Assembly (NCBI RefSeq): GCF_040183065.1
Contig: NC_091119.1
Coordinates: 206,154,298 to 206,218,297 of the forward strand
Origin: Periplaneta americana
Taxonomy: Eukaryota; Arthropoda; Insecta; Blattodea; Blattidae
Direction of reading: 5' to 3'
Length of the DNA: 64,000 bases
The first letter of the stretch is position 1; the number at the start of each line of letters is the position of its first letter. Shown here one piece after another: positions 1-12,306 of the stretch. A program made the translations under genes and the position numbers. Under the pieces are notes generated by a model, which saw only the letters and a program-made list of their open reading frames with translations, did no database searches and was not told where the DNA came from.

Positions 1-38
1 TGGAAAATCTCCGCGTTGCGGGAAAGAACCAATAATTG

Positions 39-905
39 AGGCTGGTTCACAATAAACCGGGAACGAGAAGCAGAGGACGTGAATATGAAAATTTTTGATA
101 CACAATAAGTCAAGAACGTAGATGACTATGCTTATCGATATGTATGTCAATAACGATATGTAAAGTCGATATTACGCATTCTGATGTTATTTGTGTATAA
201 TTGACCAATGGCGTTCTCTCATGAGTACAAGGCAGCCAACATAAACACAGGTTAACCAACTTCGAAATTTCAACTGAAACATTTCATCAGGTACGGTACT
301 ATAAATATGTCCATGCATCTTTATTATCACAACCTATTTTAAGTCTTCCATGACGTAAAATATTTAGAGAAGAAACATTTGCAATAGAACAAAAATGAAC
401 ACAACAGTAAATATTGAATTGAAGCGTGAATATGTAGTGTGTAATACAACCAATACAGTAATAAAATATAATTCGCTTACGATCGGTGTTCGAAGATGCA
501 GCTATTGAAAGACACGTCATCATCTTTATACGAGACGCGCCGCTTATCGTAAACGTGAGGATTTTCCTCAGCACTCGATATTAGAATCTCATCAAATGAA
601 ACTTGCTCCATGAGGCACAGCACAGAACTAAATAATGCATAGGTTATGTCACGGTCTTCTTGCTACAAAATATACGACGACAAAATAGCTTTTAGATGGC
701 AATAGAATGAATCTAGTGGGCTGTGATCGAAAACGTGAACGCCAAAGTTGAAACTTGGGCAACTCTCCGTTCCCGATCCCGGACTCCGGCAAGCTTTTCG
801 TTAATTGTGAATGCTCACATTTAAATTTAAATGTACACATTTTAACAATTTTACCGTTTTCGTTTTCGTTCCGATTCTCGTTTCCGGTTTATTGTGAACC
901 AGCCT
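39..905. mobile_element. Non-autonomous DNA transposon with inverted ends
   Basis: AGGCTGGTTCACAATAAACC at 39 is mirrored by GGTTTATTGTGAACCAGCCT ending at 905, and the match continues inward (GGGAACGAGAA against TTCTCGTTTCC). No transposase is visible inside. The superfamily is not resolved because the target duplication is unclear. Confidence 0.55.
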
Positions 906-1545
906 TTAGCTGTAGCTCGCAATTCGTCACGTGTCAATCAAAGTTGCCGCCGTTTATGGGTGTTGGAACAGTAGCATTGAGAGAGAGAGACCTGACCCGT
1001 GAGCATCTTTCGCCCCTGATCACTGATCACAAATACATGAATCATTAGACGACTCAGTCATGCACCCATGCCTCTTCTAAAACTAAGTGCACGATTTCAG
1101 TTGAATTTTTTTTACCGTAAAAGGAAGGAAAAAAGTGGAAGAATATAAAATTCAGCAGAAAAGTCGCTAATCGTATTTTACAAAATTTGCCGCCGAGAAT
1201 GATTCAAAATTCTCTAGATTTAGCGACTTATCGCTAAATATGGCAACACTGGTTGGCCTTCTATGAAAACAGTTGAAGGATTAACTACACACTGTCGCTG
1301 AACAGAGGTAACGACACTGCATTCTCAACCGTGCCGTTACGACGATAAGCAAATGGAACAAAATGTACAATATGACCAACATATGGGCATGACGTTTGTC
1401 TGTGACGTCGCTATCAGGAGAAATTTTTCTCTCTTTCTCTCTACATTCTTACTTCATTCAAAAACCACTTATTCCTTTAATTTCACCAACGATAGACAAT
1501 TTTTCTAATCTTTTCTTTCTTTCCCTTTATTTATTTTAATTTTCC
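906..1545. other. Unassigned AT-rich stretch
   Basis: No coding exon or clear repeat boundary is seen. A phrase near 1217-1252 (TAGCGACTTATCG…GGCAACACTGG) resembles one at 32828-32850, so part is probably old repeat DNA. Confidence 0.3.
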
Positions 1546-1549
1546 TTAA

Positions 1550-2370
1550 GGGGAAACTCCACTCAAACCATGAAAATTTTTCAAAAAAGGTTGATTGGCC
1601 ATTTCACTTCTTTAGAATGTATATTTTCATATCCCAAATAAATTTAGTTCAATTTTGATTACACATATGTTAATTTTTTTAATTATGACTGTAAGGGGCG
1701 TGGTATTTAAAGAGCTTTTAAAAGAATTTTTTTCATCAAAGAATTCTTTTTTCAATAAATTTCTCATTAAAAATCTAGTATCTTTTTCTTCTAAAGTTGG
1801 CTCCCTGAAGTTACTAGATGAATGTAGCTGAGGAGAATTTTAATAGGTATGTGTTACATAAATATTCATTTTACTTTCAAATACACTTTTTCGTAAGTTT
1901 ACTTTTTTAATATTCAACATCAACTTTTTTATGCCAAATATTACTCAATCTGGATGAAATTTTTACTGCAAGTATTTATGAGATAGCTGCATGTTTCCAT
2001 GCATTTATTTTATAAGAAGCGCTGCTGGTATATTTTATTAACATTTTGTTCATGAATTATGAATTCAACTTTTCAAGAAAATTTGTTCAAAGTGAATGAA
2101 TCAGATATTTCATAAAATTAATGCATAGAAAAGCTTCTCTATATCTTGTGAATGTAACAAAAAAAGGAACCTTAAAAATTGTGATCTTTTACTGAAAACT
2201 TGGGTTTGAAAATATTTCTAAAAAGGAAATAAAAAAAAACAAAAGTAAAAAATATTTAGGAGTTCAAAATGTGGATTTTGGTAGTCCTTTACATAGTTAA
2301 ACATGCTGTCAAATTTTGGTTGAAAAAGAACGATTTGAAAAAAAGTTGTAATTTTTAGTGTAGTGTGGCC
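1550..2370. mobile_element. TTAA-flanked non-autonomous element (piggyBac/Kolobok-like)
   Basis: TTAA sits at 1546-1549 and 2371-2374. Inside these, GGGGAAACTCCACT faces AGTGTAGTGTGGCC as imperfect inverted ends (10 of 14 positions). The interior is AT-rich and non-coding. TTAA target sites fit piggyBac or Kolobok; the weak ends keep confidence moderate. Confidence 0.45.
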
Positions 2371-2474
2371 TTAAATTTGTAAGTACGCAACACTAATGTC
2401 CAAGGCGGAAACCTTTCGGACCAAGTGATACATACAGCACGCTTCTGTCGCTTGGGCCATCCTGGCATATTACG

Positions 2475-3290
2475 TTTGTGCGAGATCGTGCGTATTTGCT
2501 TGGTTTCCGCACAAAACCAATCCGCGGAAAGTCTAAAATTCCACATTCAGTATTCCCAACCTAACACATATAACAATTTCCCTCTTCTTACCGCTTAAGT
2601 GACATATTGATTTTACTGCTTTAGGCTTTTAACATATTATTTTTAGAGACGTTCAATATAGTAATAATTATAAATTGGAAACTTACCACTGCAATTTCAC
2701 CTAAATTGCACTGTTAATTATTGTTTTTAAAAATTTGAAAAAATTAAGTAAACTCTACAACTCCACTAAAGTTACTGCATTCGTGATGCAAGTAACATTA
2801 AGGAAGCCGTGAAAAAATTAACAGCATTCCAGATTCCGATGTTATTACTGCAATATGTTATATAAATAATATTGTTAAAATATTAAAATGAAAAATAAAT
2901 CATTACAAATCCTTACCGTTTGTTATAAGTTCGCATTTATAGACTGGGGTAAAAAAAAAAAAAAAAAAACAGACGTATATCACGGCCTGCTGGAGTATAG
3001 TAAACACAGAAAATATTTTAAAGCAACAATGTTGAAGCTAGATATTTTTGTTTTGCAAATTTGCCGTCATTGAACAGAAACCAAGATGGAGATTTCATTG
3101 CAACTAATTAGAAATTACTCTTTCAGGTATATAATAAACGATCTTCGCACAACATAATGTACGATACACGAGCGGTATGTTTTCTTTCAATTCTCGGAAA
3201 TTAAAAAAGCTCAACTACGTTTCGCTTTTTCAAACTTTTCCTCGAACATGAAAACTTCAACACACCGCTCTTGTAACGCATATTACTAAT
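2475..3290 (+). repeat. Dispersed non-coding repeat, copy 1
   Basis: From TTTGTGCGAGATCGTGCG to CTCTTGTAACGCATATTACT this sequence recurs at high similarity at 59276-60063 (same orientation) and as inverted pieces at 59004-59275 and 60063-60495. A poly(A) run sits at 2951-2970. No protein is encoded; the class is unknown. Confidence 0.6.
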
Positions 3291-4342
3291 ACTGAAGGCA
3301 CCGCTACTGTTACCGACAGGGGTAGGTAAAGATTGATGAACAGATGTATTAATCTAAATCAAATGCCCTGGCGGTGATAAAATTCATCAATATTTAGAAA
3401 TATATTGCCGTTAGCATTATTAACAAAGAACCCTGTGTTTGATTATGTTTTAGTTTCCACCACGCCGGCGTGAATTTGTGCAGATGCTTGCTGGGACAAG
3501 GAGTGTTGGTTTAATGGGCATTATAGCGCACGTTGTAACTTGTGTTATAGGTGAACTAGACATATGAATCAAGACACACGTCCGTCGTATTTTTGACATT
3601 TTTGATATACGTCTGTCTTTTTTTTAACATCCGGTGTACGCATGCAGCACCTCCTTATTCGTACTGGAGCAGGACAAACGACCGTAGCTGGACGTCCGTA
3701 GGCAGGACATACTGACGACGATTTTGCATTGTTGTATTGTGTGCAAACATTACAAAATAATAATTCAGAAAGGACCGGTGTTGTGAGATACGTCCTCAGA
3801 CAAACACAAAGGCAAAATAAGAAAAATATAGCATGGATAGATGCGGAAAAAAATAAATTAGATAGGAAAATACATTATGTAGGCAAATATCATCATATTT
3901 GTTGTTTCTATGGTTACTAGATTCCTTCATTTAGATGTCCGCATCGGACGTTTTCGTTCGAGCGCCAAGTAGTTCATAGCATAATCCGATAGGTAGCGCA
4001 CATGCATGATGGGTAAAATTGTCACGAGCGATAAATCCTCGAACGCTATAAGCCGAACGTTAGACATTCGTTCTTGTTACAGTGATGAACTGTGTAGTAA
4101 CATCATAGATGTTTATCATTTCAAAACTTTGCAGTGTTTAACCAATCTCTCCATAATACAACTACAAAACTTGCTTTAAAATGTAATATAAATGTTGTAG
4201 GTAAATGTTTCCACCCCTCCCCCCCCCCACACAGGAGTGATTTTGTTTTTGCCACATCTGATAGATGTTATTGGATGTAAATGTAATTATTATAAACGGA
4301 GAACACAATCACGATAATGCAAGAACTGTATCAAGTTTTCTA

Positions 4343-4398
<56 letters not shown>

Positions 4399-5435
4399 CT
4401 CTAATAATTAGTAAATCAATCTTTGCGTCTGTAACAGTTGTGCAGCATGATTATTCGTTTTATTAAATTTTCTGTGACGTTATCTCTGTACTAATATTGT
4501 TATTAATCTACTGCTATATCAATAATATTTTGTAAAACGTTTCTACATTGTCGCAGTATATAGGCAGAACACTATGTATGGACCCATCATATTATATATG
4601 TGGTAAATCAAATATTGAATAAATATTAATTAGCAATAATAACTGTATATCGAAGTTTTTCATACTATTTTATTTATAACTTCATGTTCCTATGTTCCTA
4701 TTTTGGTACGTTCCATTGACTGTTCCATTAAACGTTTATCATAAACGCAGAAAATAAAGCCTTATTTTTACCGTGTGAGCAAAACATATGTGTATCTTAT
4801 CTGTCGCCTTCCATACAAGATAAGACATGTCGGTGAGATGACCTTGTACTGTTTCTATTTATTACGAGCTTATCACGACCGATCATATCTCACTCGAGGA
4901 TGCGACACTCGACCGAGTCCAAGCGAGCGATTTAACTCCAATGCAGCACTCTGTTCATTACCAACTGGAGTTCATCAAACGAAATGTTAAACATTTGGAA
5001 AGAAAAAAAAAACAGATCATCCTCTTTGAGTTGAATATATAACATAGGCTATTCACATATTTCTGACTATAGACAAGTGAACCTCCCTTCCCTCTTTTAT
5101 GGACATTTTTTTTTTTCCTTTGTTAGCACTTGTAATGTAAGATATCAGAAGAAAGCTTCAACTTACACTCGATTCATGATACGGTACGGAAGAGTGCGCA
5201 CATGTGAGTTAGTATTCAATGTGCGTCAATCCGATCGTTCGTTTCAATATCCGTCATTTCAACGCTCGTGTATCCCGGCCTTCAGTTGGCGAGGGTTAGA
5301 GGTAAGTGATATATAAGGTCAAGTGTCACAAGGATATTACACTATAGTCGCGACGCTGTTATTCCCGGCGTGACTCCTCCTCTATGCTTACGTCTTAGGA
5401 AGTGAAGGCTCTATAAAGTCTAGATAGGTAGTATC
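3291..5435. other. No recognised gene; contains an (AAT)n microsatellite
   Basis: Only simple sequence is certain: an uninterrupted AAT/TAA run at about 4343-4398. Short open frames in this stretch show no family resemblance or splice logic that I could support. Confidence 0.4.
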
Positions 5436-5438
5436 GTT

Positions 5439-5622
5439 CGCCATTTTTGTTCTTTCGTTGCCGAGCTACCATACGAGGAATCTATTTGCCACACCGTTAA
5501 ACATTATCATGTCGTAGCTCCTATGATTATAAATCAAACGCACTGTAATTCAGCAAATAATTGAGCGGCAAATAACGTCTTTGTGTGCTTTCTGCGAACG
5601 CCAACGAAAGAGCCAAAATGGC
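5439..5622. mobile_element. Small inverted-repeat element (MITE)
   Basis: CGCCATTTTTGTTCTTTCGT near 5440 faces ACGAAAGAGCCAAAATGGCG near 5604-5624 across about 180 bp of non-coding DNA. The target duplication is not resolved. Confidence 0.4.
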
Positions 5623-5840
5623 GGGCGATTATATTTTAAGTATTTATCCAGCCATAGGAAATGTTTTACATCTTCATCAGCGAATCACAAGACGCACACT
5701 TTTAAATGTAGCCGACCTGCAACGTGATTGGCTGCCGGAAATTAGAGCGACGGGACTATAGGTTAGTTGAGGGGACAGGTAAGTGACAGAAGACAGGAGG
5801 AATGTGAGAAGTTTAGAGTGGGTTAGTCGGGGAGATACAA

Positions 5841-6022
5841 AGGGCCGTATTCATAGACATTTTTAGCGCGGGCTTCCGGTGAATGAACAGCGTTTTTCGT
5901 ATTCATAAACCAGTGTTAGCGATAGGATATGATTTGAATTCTGTACTAGTAACCAGTGGATAGCCGGGGCTAGCTTAGTACGCTCGTAGCGCGTGCTGCG
6001 AAATGTCTATGAATAGCACCCT
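5841..6022. mobile_element. MITE with ends AGGGCCGTATTCATAGACAT
   Basis: The left end AGGGCCGTATTCATAGACAT is mirrored by ATGTCTATGAATAGCACCCT at the right end, 182 bp in all, with more complementary sequence inward (GCGCG…CGCGTGC). No coding potential. Confidence 0.6.
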
Positions 6023-6409
6023 TAGTGACCTATAGAGAACGACATAACTAACGAGTAGTGTAGTTTCAGATTTCTATAGTAGAAGTTTTGTTTTATTAAT
6101 GACAACAGTTCTGCCTTTCAATAATTATCAGAAAAATGAGAGTCCAGAAAAATAGCATGAACACATCACACCCAGTTATAATAAGTATTTTCAGGACTTG
6201 ACTGTAAAGACGTTTGAAAATCATCCCAGGCTAAGCCTCACTTTCTGCTGAAATATAGGAATGTTACAAAATAATAATTTTCCTTCGAGGGGTTAGGTTA
6301 ATCTAACATTTTACATACTGCAAACAAAATTACATCCGGCCGCTGATGTCAAGTTCGGAAAATAGTTCCTGACGATTTACCCGAATCCGTTATTCCGAAA
6401 TTATAACCG

Positions 6410-7048
6410 TTCGAAGAGGTGGAAAAATTCAAATATCTTGGAGCAACAGTAACAAATATAAATGATACTCGGGAGGAAATCAAACGCAGAATAAATATGG
6501 GAAATGCCTGTTATTATTCGGTTGAGAAGCTTTTATCATCCAGTCTGCTGTCAAAAAATCTGAAAGTTAGAATTTATGAAACAGTTATATTACCGGTTGT
6601 TCTGTATGGTTGTGAAACTTGGACTCTCACATTGAGAGAGGAACATAGATTAAGGGTGTTTGAGAATAAGGTTCTTAGGAAAATATTTGGGGCTAAAAGG
6701 GATGAAGTTACAGGAGAATGGAGAAAGTTACACAACACAGAACTGCATGCATTGTATTCTTCACCTGACATAATTAGGAACATTAAATCCAGACGCTTGA
6801 GATGGGCAGGGCATGTAGCACGTATGGGCGAATCCAGAAATTCATATAAAGTGTTAGTTGGGAGACCGGCGGGAAAAAGACCTTTGGGGAGGCCGAGACG
6901 TAGATGGGAAGATAATATTAAAATGGATTTGAGGGAGGTGGGATATGACGGTAGAGACTGGATTAATCTTGCTCAGGATAGGGACCAATGGCGGGCTTAT
7001 GTGAGGACGGCAATGAACCTCCGGGTTCCTTAAAAGCCAGTAAGTAAG
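6410..7048 (+). mobile_element. 5'-truncated LINE, (TTAC)-tailed RTE-like family, copy 1
   Basis: An open frame of 204 aa (6419-7033) covers the C-terminal part of the reverse transcriptase polyprotein: [19 protein letters not shown], then [39 protein letters not shown] and the end MNLRVP. The catalytic YADD domain is missing through 5' truncation. The 3' end runs into TAAGTAAGTT, the family's simple-repeat tail. This is the best preserved reading frame of the family in the window. RTE assignment is by general resemblance. Confidence 0.85.
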
Positions 7049-7149
7049 TTACTTAAAATTTACACTTTACATAACGGAATTTTTCCGGTAACCATTAACA
7101 ATAATTTCGTACATTAAGTAACGCTTAAAATACTTTATACATATTTGGA

Positions 7150-7440
7150 AGTAAAAGCTTTGAACGTTATACTATTAAATATTTTTTGCTGAGTTTTATA
7201 TTATAATTTGAAGAAGTGTGATCCCAAAACACGTTCAGTCCATTTCTGTGAAAGGCCTGAGCTGGTTTTTGTATTCATCGGTCTAGGAACTGAGCGATTT
7301 TTCAAGTGACATGCACAATAACACAAACTTTTAGACAAGGATTGGGGTTGTTTTAAGAAAACAAGCTTAAAATGTAGGCTAATGCTAGAAGTCTCAAACA
7401 TAATCATGTGAAATTGTACTATAAATCATAAAAACGGCCA
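7150..7440. repeat. Duplicated upstream block of unit 1
   Basis: The sequence aligns by eye with 29890-30140, for example CAAGTGACATGCACAATAAC and AAGAAAACAAGCTTAAAATG in both. It belongs to the duplicated locus rather than to a transposon, as both copies precede a first exon in the same order. Confidence 0.6.
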
Positions 7441-7865
7441 AATGGACTGAGTGAGTTTTGGGATCGCTCTTCAATCACTACATCAATTTTCGATCTCTAC
7501 AGCCAATGATGTCGTTTCTTATATTTCCGGGGTAAAAGAAAATCCAAATTTCAGTCACATTAATTTCTTACACACATTTTAATTGCATGAGACATGCATT
7601 AGCTGATAATTTCGGCTCCATTCAACAAATATTTGACATTAGTGCACGTTTCTGATTTTTACTCAGGTAGTTACGTAACATGCCTCAAATTGTCGGTGTT
7701 CGGGAAGTGGGACCGGGTAATGTGCCAATAAATTGAATACATTTACATTGCATTAAATTTAAATTAAACACATTGTTTAGAAACGAATTATCTCCCAACA
7801 TACACGTTACAAACAAGTGATATAGTGAAGATATTTTGCTCGTCGAGCCTCACTCAACATTCACG

Positions 7866-7917
7866 ATGAAGGACCTTCTTGTGGTCGCTGTCCTTCTCGG
7901 AGTGATCGGGTTCTCAG
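7866..7917 (+). CDS. Upstream signal-peptide first exon, unit 1 (alternative or orphan exon 1)
   Basis: An ATG in the same TTCACGATG context as the other first exons opens MKDLLVVAVLLGVIGFS and ends in phase 1 at a GTGAAT donor. It would join in frame to the exon at 13572, giving 225 aa. It is homologous to the exon at 31146 over both coding sequence and upstream DNA. Compared with that copy, about 22 bp holding the TATA box are missing just upstream, so this promoter may be weak or dead. It could be an alternative first exon of the downstream gene or the relic of an older partial duplication. Confidence 0.6.
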
Positions 7918-7954
7918 GTGAATACCAAATATGAAGGGAAAGTCACCCATATTG

Positions 7955-8362
7955 TTATTTCTTTGTTTATTTATTTAATTATTTATTTACTTATTTAGGC
8001 CTATTTATTTATTTAATTATTTATTTACTTATTTAGGCCTATTTATTTATTTATTTATCAATTTATTCACTTATTTATTTATTTATTTATTCTTTTATTC
8101 ACTTATTCACTATTTTATTTATTTATTTATTTATTTATTTATTCACTTATTCACTTATCTACCTATCTACCTATCTACCTATCTACCTATCTACGAGTAT
8201 CTATCTACCTATCTACGAGTATCTATCTACCTATCTACGAGTATCTATCTACCTATCTACGAGTATCTATCTACCTATCTACGAGTATCTATCTACCTAT
8301 CTACGAGTATCTATCTATCTACCTACCTACCTACCTACCTACCTACCTACCTATCTACCTAC

Positions 8363-8403
<41 letters not shown>
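7955..8403. repeat. Compound tetranucleotide microsatellite (TTTA)n/(CTAT, CTAC)n
   Basis: Runs of TTTA/TTAT pass into CTAT/CTAC runs. Between about 8190 and 8310 a 22-bp unit (CTATCTACCTATCTACGAGT AT) repeats several times. The run stops abruptly at a LINE 3' end at 8404. Confidence 0.9.
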
Positions 8404-8875
8404 AGACAAAGCCCAATTACAATGTTCACGACTAACAAACTAATTTATAAAACATAAACAAGGAAAAGGAAACATACTCTTATTAAAAACTGAAACAAAA
8501 TAGAAATAAGAGAAAGATAAATAGAGAAATTGAAATAAGGTGTAAAAGTAGCTTCAAATTAACTAACAACAATATTCTGTAAAATATGATAACAAATAAT
8601 TCTGTATCTAGAGAAATTCATATTGAAAATATCAACATTCGGATGAGGATGTAATTTACTGTATAACTGTAACATTTGGAAAACTGGGGAATTTTTGTGG
8701 GATTCAGTATTTGTCCTTGGTATGTAAAACAAATTTCGAAATCTCGTTTTAAGCTTAGGTGCATATAATGTTATATAATAAAATAAACCAACACAGTCCA
8801 ACTTATTGCTAATAATTTTATAAAGAAAGTTTAAAGATTGACAAGTTCGTCTAATTTGCAAACTAGTAAACTAGT
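8404..8875 (-). mobile_element. LINE 3' fragment (Jockey-type reverse transcriptase C-terminus)
   Basis: The minus frame 8559-8861 reads RRTCQSLNFLYKIISNKLDC… followed by RFRNLFYIPRTNTESHKNSP, the usual C-terminal 'thumb' text of Jockey-like LINE proteins. The element is cut at the 5' side and its 3' end abuts the tetranucleotide repeat. Confidence 0.6.
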
Positions 8876-9282
8876 TATCATTGTGCGAAGCGAGGTCATA
8901 GAGTTGTGATGTTGCAAATACCGATTTTGATCGAGATATTTTGACGCAAATTAAGCCTTTTTCTCATTCGATATAGGGAGTCAAATTCACTCAGAGTGTG
9001 TCAAGATATTGGAGGAGACTAGAATTTCCTACGCTAAGGGAACTAATGCGGATAATCATATAGGTAAACAAAATTGCAGTACAGGGAGAGATGGTGAATC
9101 GGAGGTTCTGTCGCATGGAAACTCGTATTCATTTGTCATTGATTTGCTGCTCAGGACGTTAAGGACTTTGGGTACAGTCACGGCGGTTTAGTTTCCATGG
9201 AATTAATCCATTCTTTTTCGAATTAGGTAACGACTAAATTAATGGATTACACAAAATCTGTTTTCCTGTTTAGTATTAGTAT

Positions 9283-10225
9283 TTATTTATTTAACGGTAG
9301 AGATAAGGCCTTCAGGCCTTCTCTGCCCCTCTACCAGGAGCTTCTAACTATAATATGAAGAATAAAATTACAATTAGTATAAAATTTACAATTACAATTA
9401 CAATAAAAATCAAAGTACAAAAAGATTACCTGACTAATTAAAAGCTAGATAATTTATCATAGAAAAACAAAGAATATTTTATATTTACTGAATTACAAAT
9501 TAAATCTAGAATAACAAAATTGTATAGTGATGAAATTACCGGTTATTGAAATATTTTGTGATAGATTAAGAGAACTATTTACAAGAAATCAATTACTGAC
9601 CAAGTGAGTAGTAAGTTTGCGTTTGAATTCAATTTTATTTCGACAGTCCCTGATGCTAGCAGGTTGCGAATTCCAGAGTCTTGGCAGGGCTATTGTGAAA
9701 GAAGATGAGTATGAGGAGGTGCGATGGGATGGTATTGTTAGTATTGTTTCATGGCGAGAGCGTGTGTTCAGATTATGGTGGGAAGAAAGGTAAGTGAAGC
9801 GAGACGACAGGTACGAAGGAATAGAAGAGTTCAAGATTTCGAAGAGAAAGAGAAGTGAATGTAAATTTCTTTTCTTATCTAGTTTAAGCCAACCTATTGC
9901 TTCCAGGGATGGGGTAATATGATCATATTTACGAACATTGCTTACAAAACGTACACACAAATTATGAGCACGTTGAAGTTTCGTTTTGTTGTCGCTGGAG
10001 AGGTCAGTCAGTAAAATGTCCGCATAGTCAAAATAGGGAAATACAAGTGTCTGCACAAGGGACTTTTTTAAGCAAGAGGGAAAATGAACATTTATCCTTT
10101 TTAGCACATGGATAATAGAATATACTTTTCTGCAGGTTTCTGTTTGTTTAGGGAACCGAACGCATTTTTTTCGTCTAGGACATTTTGCTATATATAGCGC
10201 AACTATTCTCATCGAAGTTCAGGGC
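9283..10225 (-). mobile_element. LINE 3' fragment, family with FPYFDYADILLTDL motif, copy 1
   Basis: The minus frame 9589-10212 reads VHFPSCLKKSLVQTLVFPYF…LWNSQPASIRDCRNKIEFKR, the C-terminal third of a LINE polyprotein. A related copy lies at 34575-35700. The 3' untranslated part (AAGGCCTTATCTCTACC on the minus strand) ends near 9283. The YADD domain is absent. Confidence 0.75.
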
Positions 10226-10429
10226 AATACTTCTACAGAAACTATGTTTTTTTTTTTTTTTTTTTAAGTGAGTCAAGTTATTGCCCTTTCCCCTTCTCCC
10301 TTAGAAAATCTGTACTCATTTTGAATGATTTTAGCTGACTGTGTATATTTCAGAATATGCCATTATATGGCCAAACTTGCAAATAGCTACCAAAATTCAC
10401 ATCTGTCCAAATTACACTGCGGTCCAAGT

Positions 10430-10740
10430 TACACGGACTTCCTCGACATCAATTTCAAATCTGTATAGGCAATAATGCCATTTCTTGTATTTCCTGGGCA
10501 AAAGAAAATCCCATTTGTATACAATTAATGTTTTATGTAACATGCTTCTACATTGACGCTGCTTGCCAGCTGGAACAGATATGGAATTTACTTACATTAC
10601 ATTAAATTCAATTTAGACACAAAATTGATAAATTAATTATTGCGCAATATACGTATTTACACACAATTGATATAACAAATATATTTTGAAAGCCCAACAT
10701 GTATAAAAGCTTGCAGGTCGAGACTTACTCAGCATTCACG
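10430..10740 (+). promoter_or_regulatory. TATA promoter of unit 1 main first exon
   Basis: TATAAAA at 10702-10708 lies 29 nt upstream of the A in a TCAGCA initiator (10731), itself 10 nt before the ATG, so the predicted 5' leader is very short. The block upstream (fast-conserved pieces around 10470-10520 and 10530-10640) matches the region before 34446. Confidence 0.65.
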
Positions 10741-11117
10741 ATGAAGTCTCTTTTCGTGGTCGCAGTAGTGTCCCTAGGAGTGCTGGGGTTCTCAGGTGAG
10801 TACCAAGTGTGAAGGGAACATCATCAGTACTCTTATTATTGTACAAAGCAAGCGGTTACAGACATGATAGAACTATTTTGAGGTAGAATAAATCTTTTTC
10901 AATGCTTGGTATAGGAAGCCAAATCCCTCAGAATGTTTCACGAAATTAGACGAGATTTAAAATGTTCTACGACTTTTCGTCCCAGACGGAACACAAGAGT
11001 AACATTCGTCCAACATTATTCAAACTTTCAAAGTATCCTTACGTCACACCTTGGAATTAAGAACGATATATCTCACAGAATAAATATTTAAAATCTCATT
11101 ATTACTATTATTTCCAA

Positions 11118-11174
<57 letters not shown>

Positions 11175-11880
11175 TTCCTTACTGGCTTTTAAGGAACCCG
11201 AAGGTTCATTGCCGCCCTCACATAAGCCCGCCATTGGTCCCTATCCTGAGTAAGATTAATCCAATCTCTATCATCATATCCCACCTCCCTCAAATCCATT
11301 TTAATATTATCTTCCCATCTACGTCTCGGCCTCCCCAAAGGTCTTTTTTCCCTCCGGTCACCCAACTAACCATCTATATGCATTTCTGGATTCGCCCATA
11401 CGTGCTACATGCCCTGCCCATCTCAAATGTCTGGATTTAATGTTCCTAATTATGTCAGGTGAAAAATACAATGCGTGCAGTTCTGTGTTGTGTAACGTTC
11501 TCCATTCTCCTGTAACTTCATCCCTCTTAGCCCCAAATATTTTCCTAAGCACCTTATTCTAAAACACCCTTAACCTATGTTCCTCTCTCAAAGTGAGAGT
11601 CCAAGTTTCACAAACATAAAAAAACAACCGGTAATATAATTGTTTTATAAATTCTAACTTTCAGATTTTTTGACAGCAGAATGGATGATAAAAAGCTTCT
11701 CAACCGAATAATAACAGGCATTTCCCATATTTATTCTATGTTTAATTTCCTCCCGAGTATCATTTACATTAGTTGTTACTGTTGCTCCCAGGTATCTCAA
11801 TTGTTCCACCTCTTCAAAGGATAAATTTCCAATTTTTATATTTCCATTTCGTACAAAATTCTCGTCACGAGACATAATCA

Positions 11881-11911
<31 letters not shown>

Positions 11912-12272
11912 GCCATTTCTTACAATTATTTTTATTGTCTCACTAATATTACTTATCTAACTTTCATTATTCACTTTCATGCTGTTTTACGGTTGGGCTC
12001 GCGTCTGTTACCCGCGGATAAGAGATTGCACTATGGTGCATCCGTAGCTGCTGATAAGTATGCTCTATCCCCCTGCATGCTGCACGATGGGGCATATTAC
12101 GTTGCACTACTTATCCTTTACCCATTTCAGCTAGTGTTGACTACCACGGATCTAAAAATTATTAATGTAGGGTAATAACTACAGTAAGCCAATTGTATTC
12201 AATTAGAATTAGAGTCTGGCTGGGAGGAAGAGAAGGTCTACTGACCTTAGCTCTGCCAGATTAAATAAATAA

Positions 12273-12306
<34 letters not shown>

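Noticed and set aside
2355-2546. Small minus-strand coding frame near 2.4 kb
   Set aside because: The sequence is part of a dispersed repeat boundary with similar copies near 59300 that do not keep the frame.
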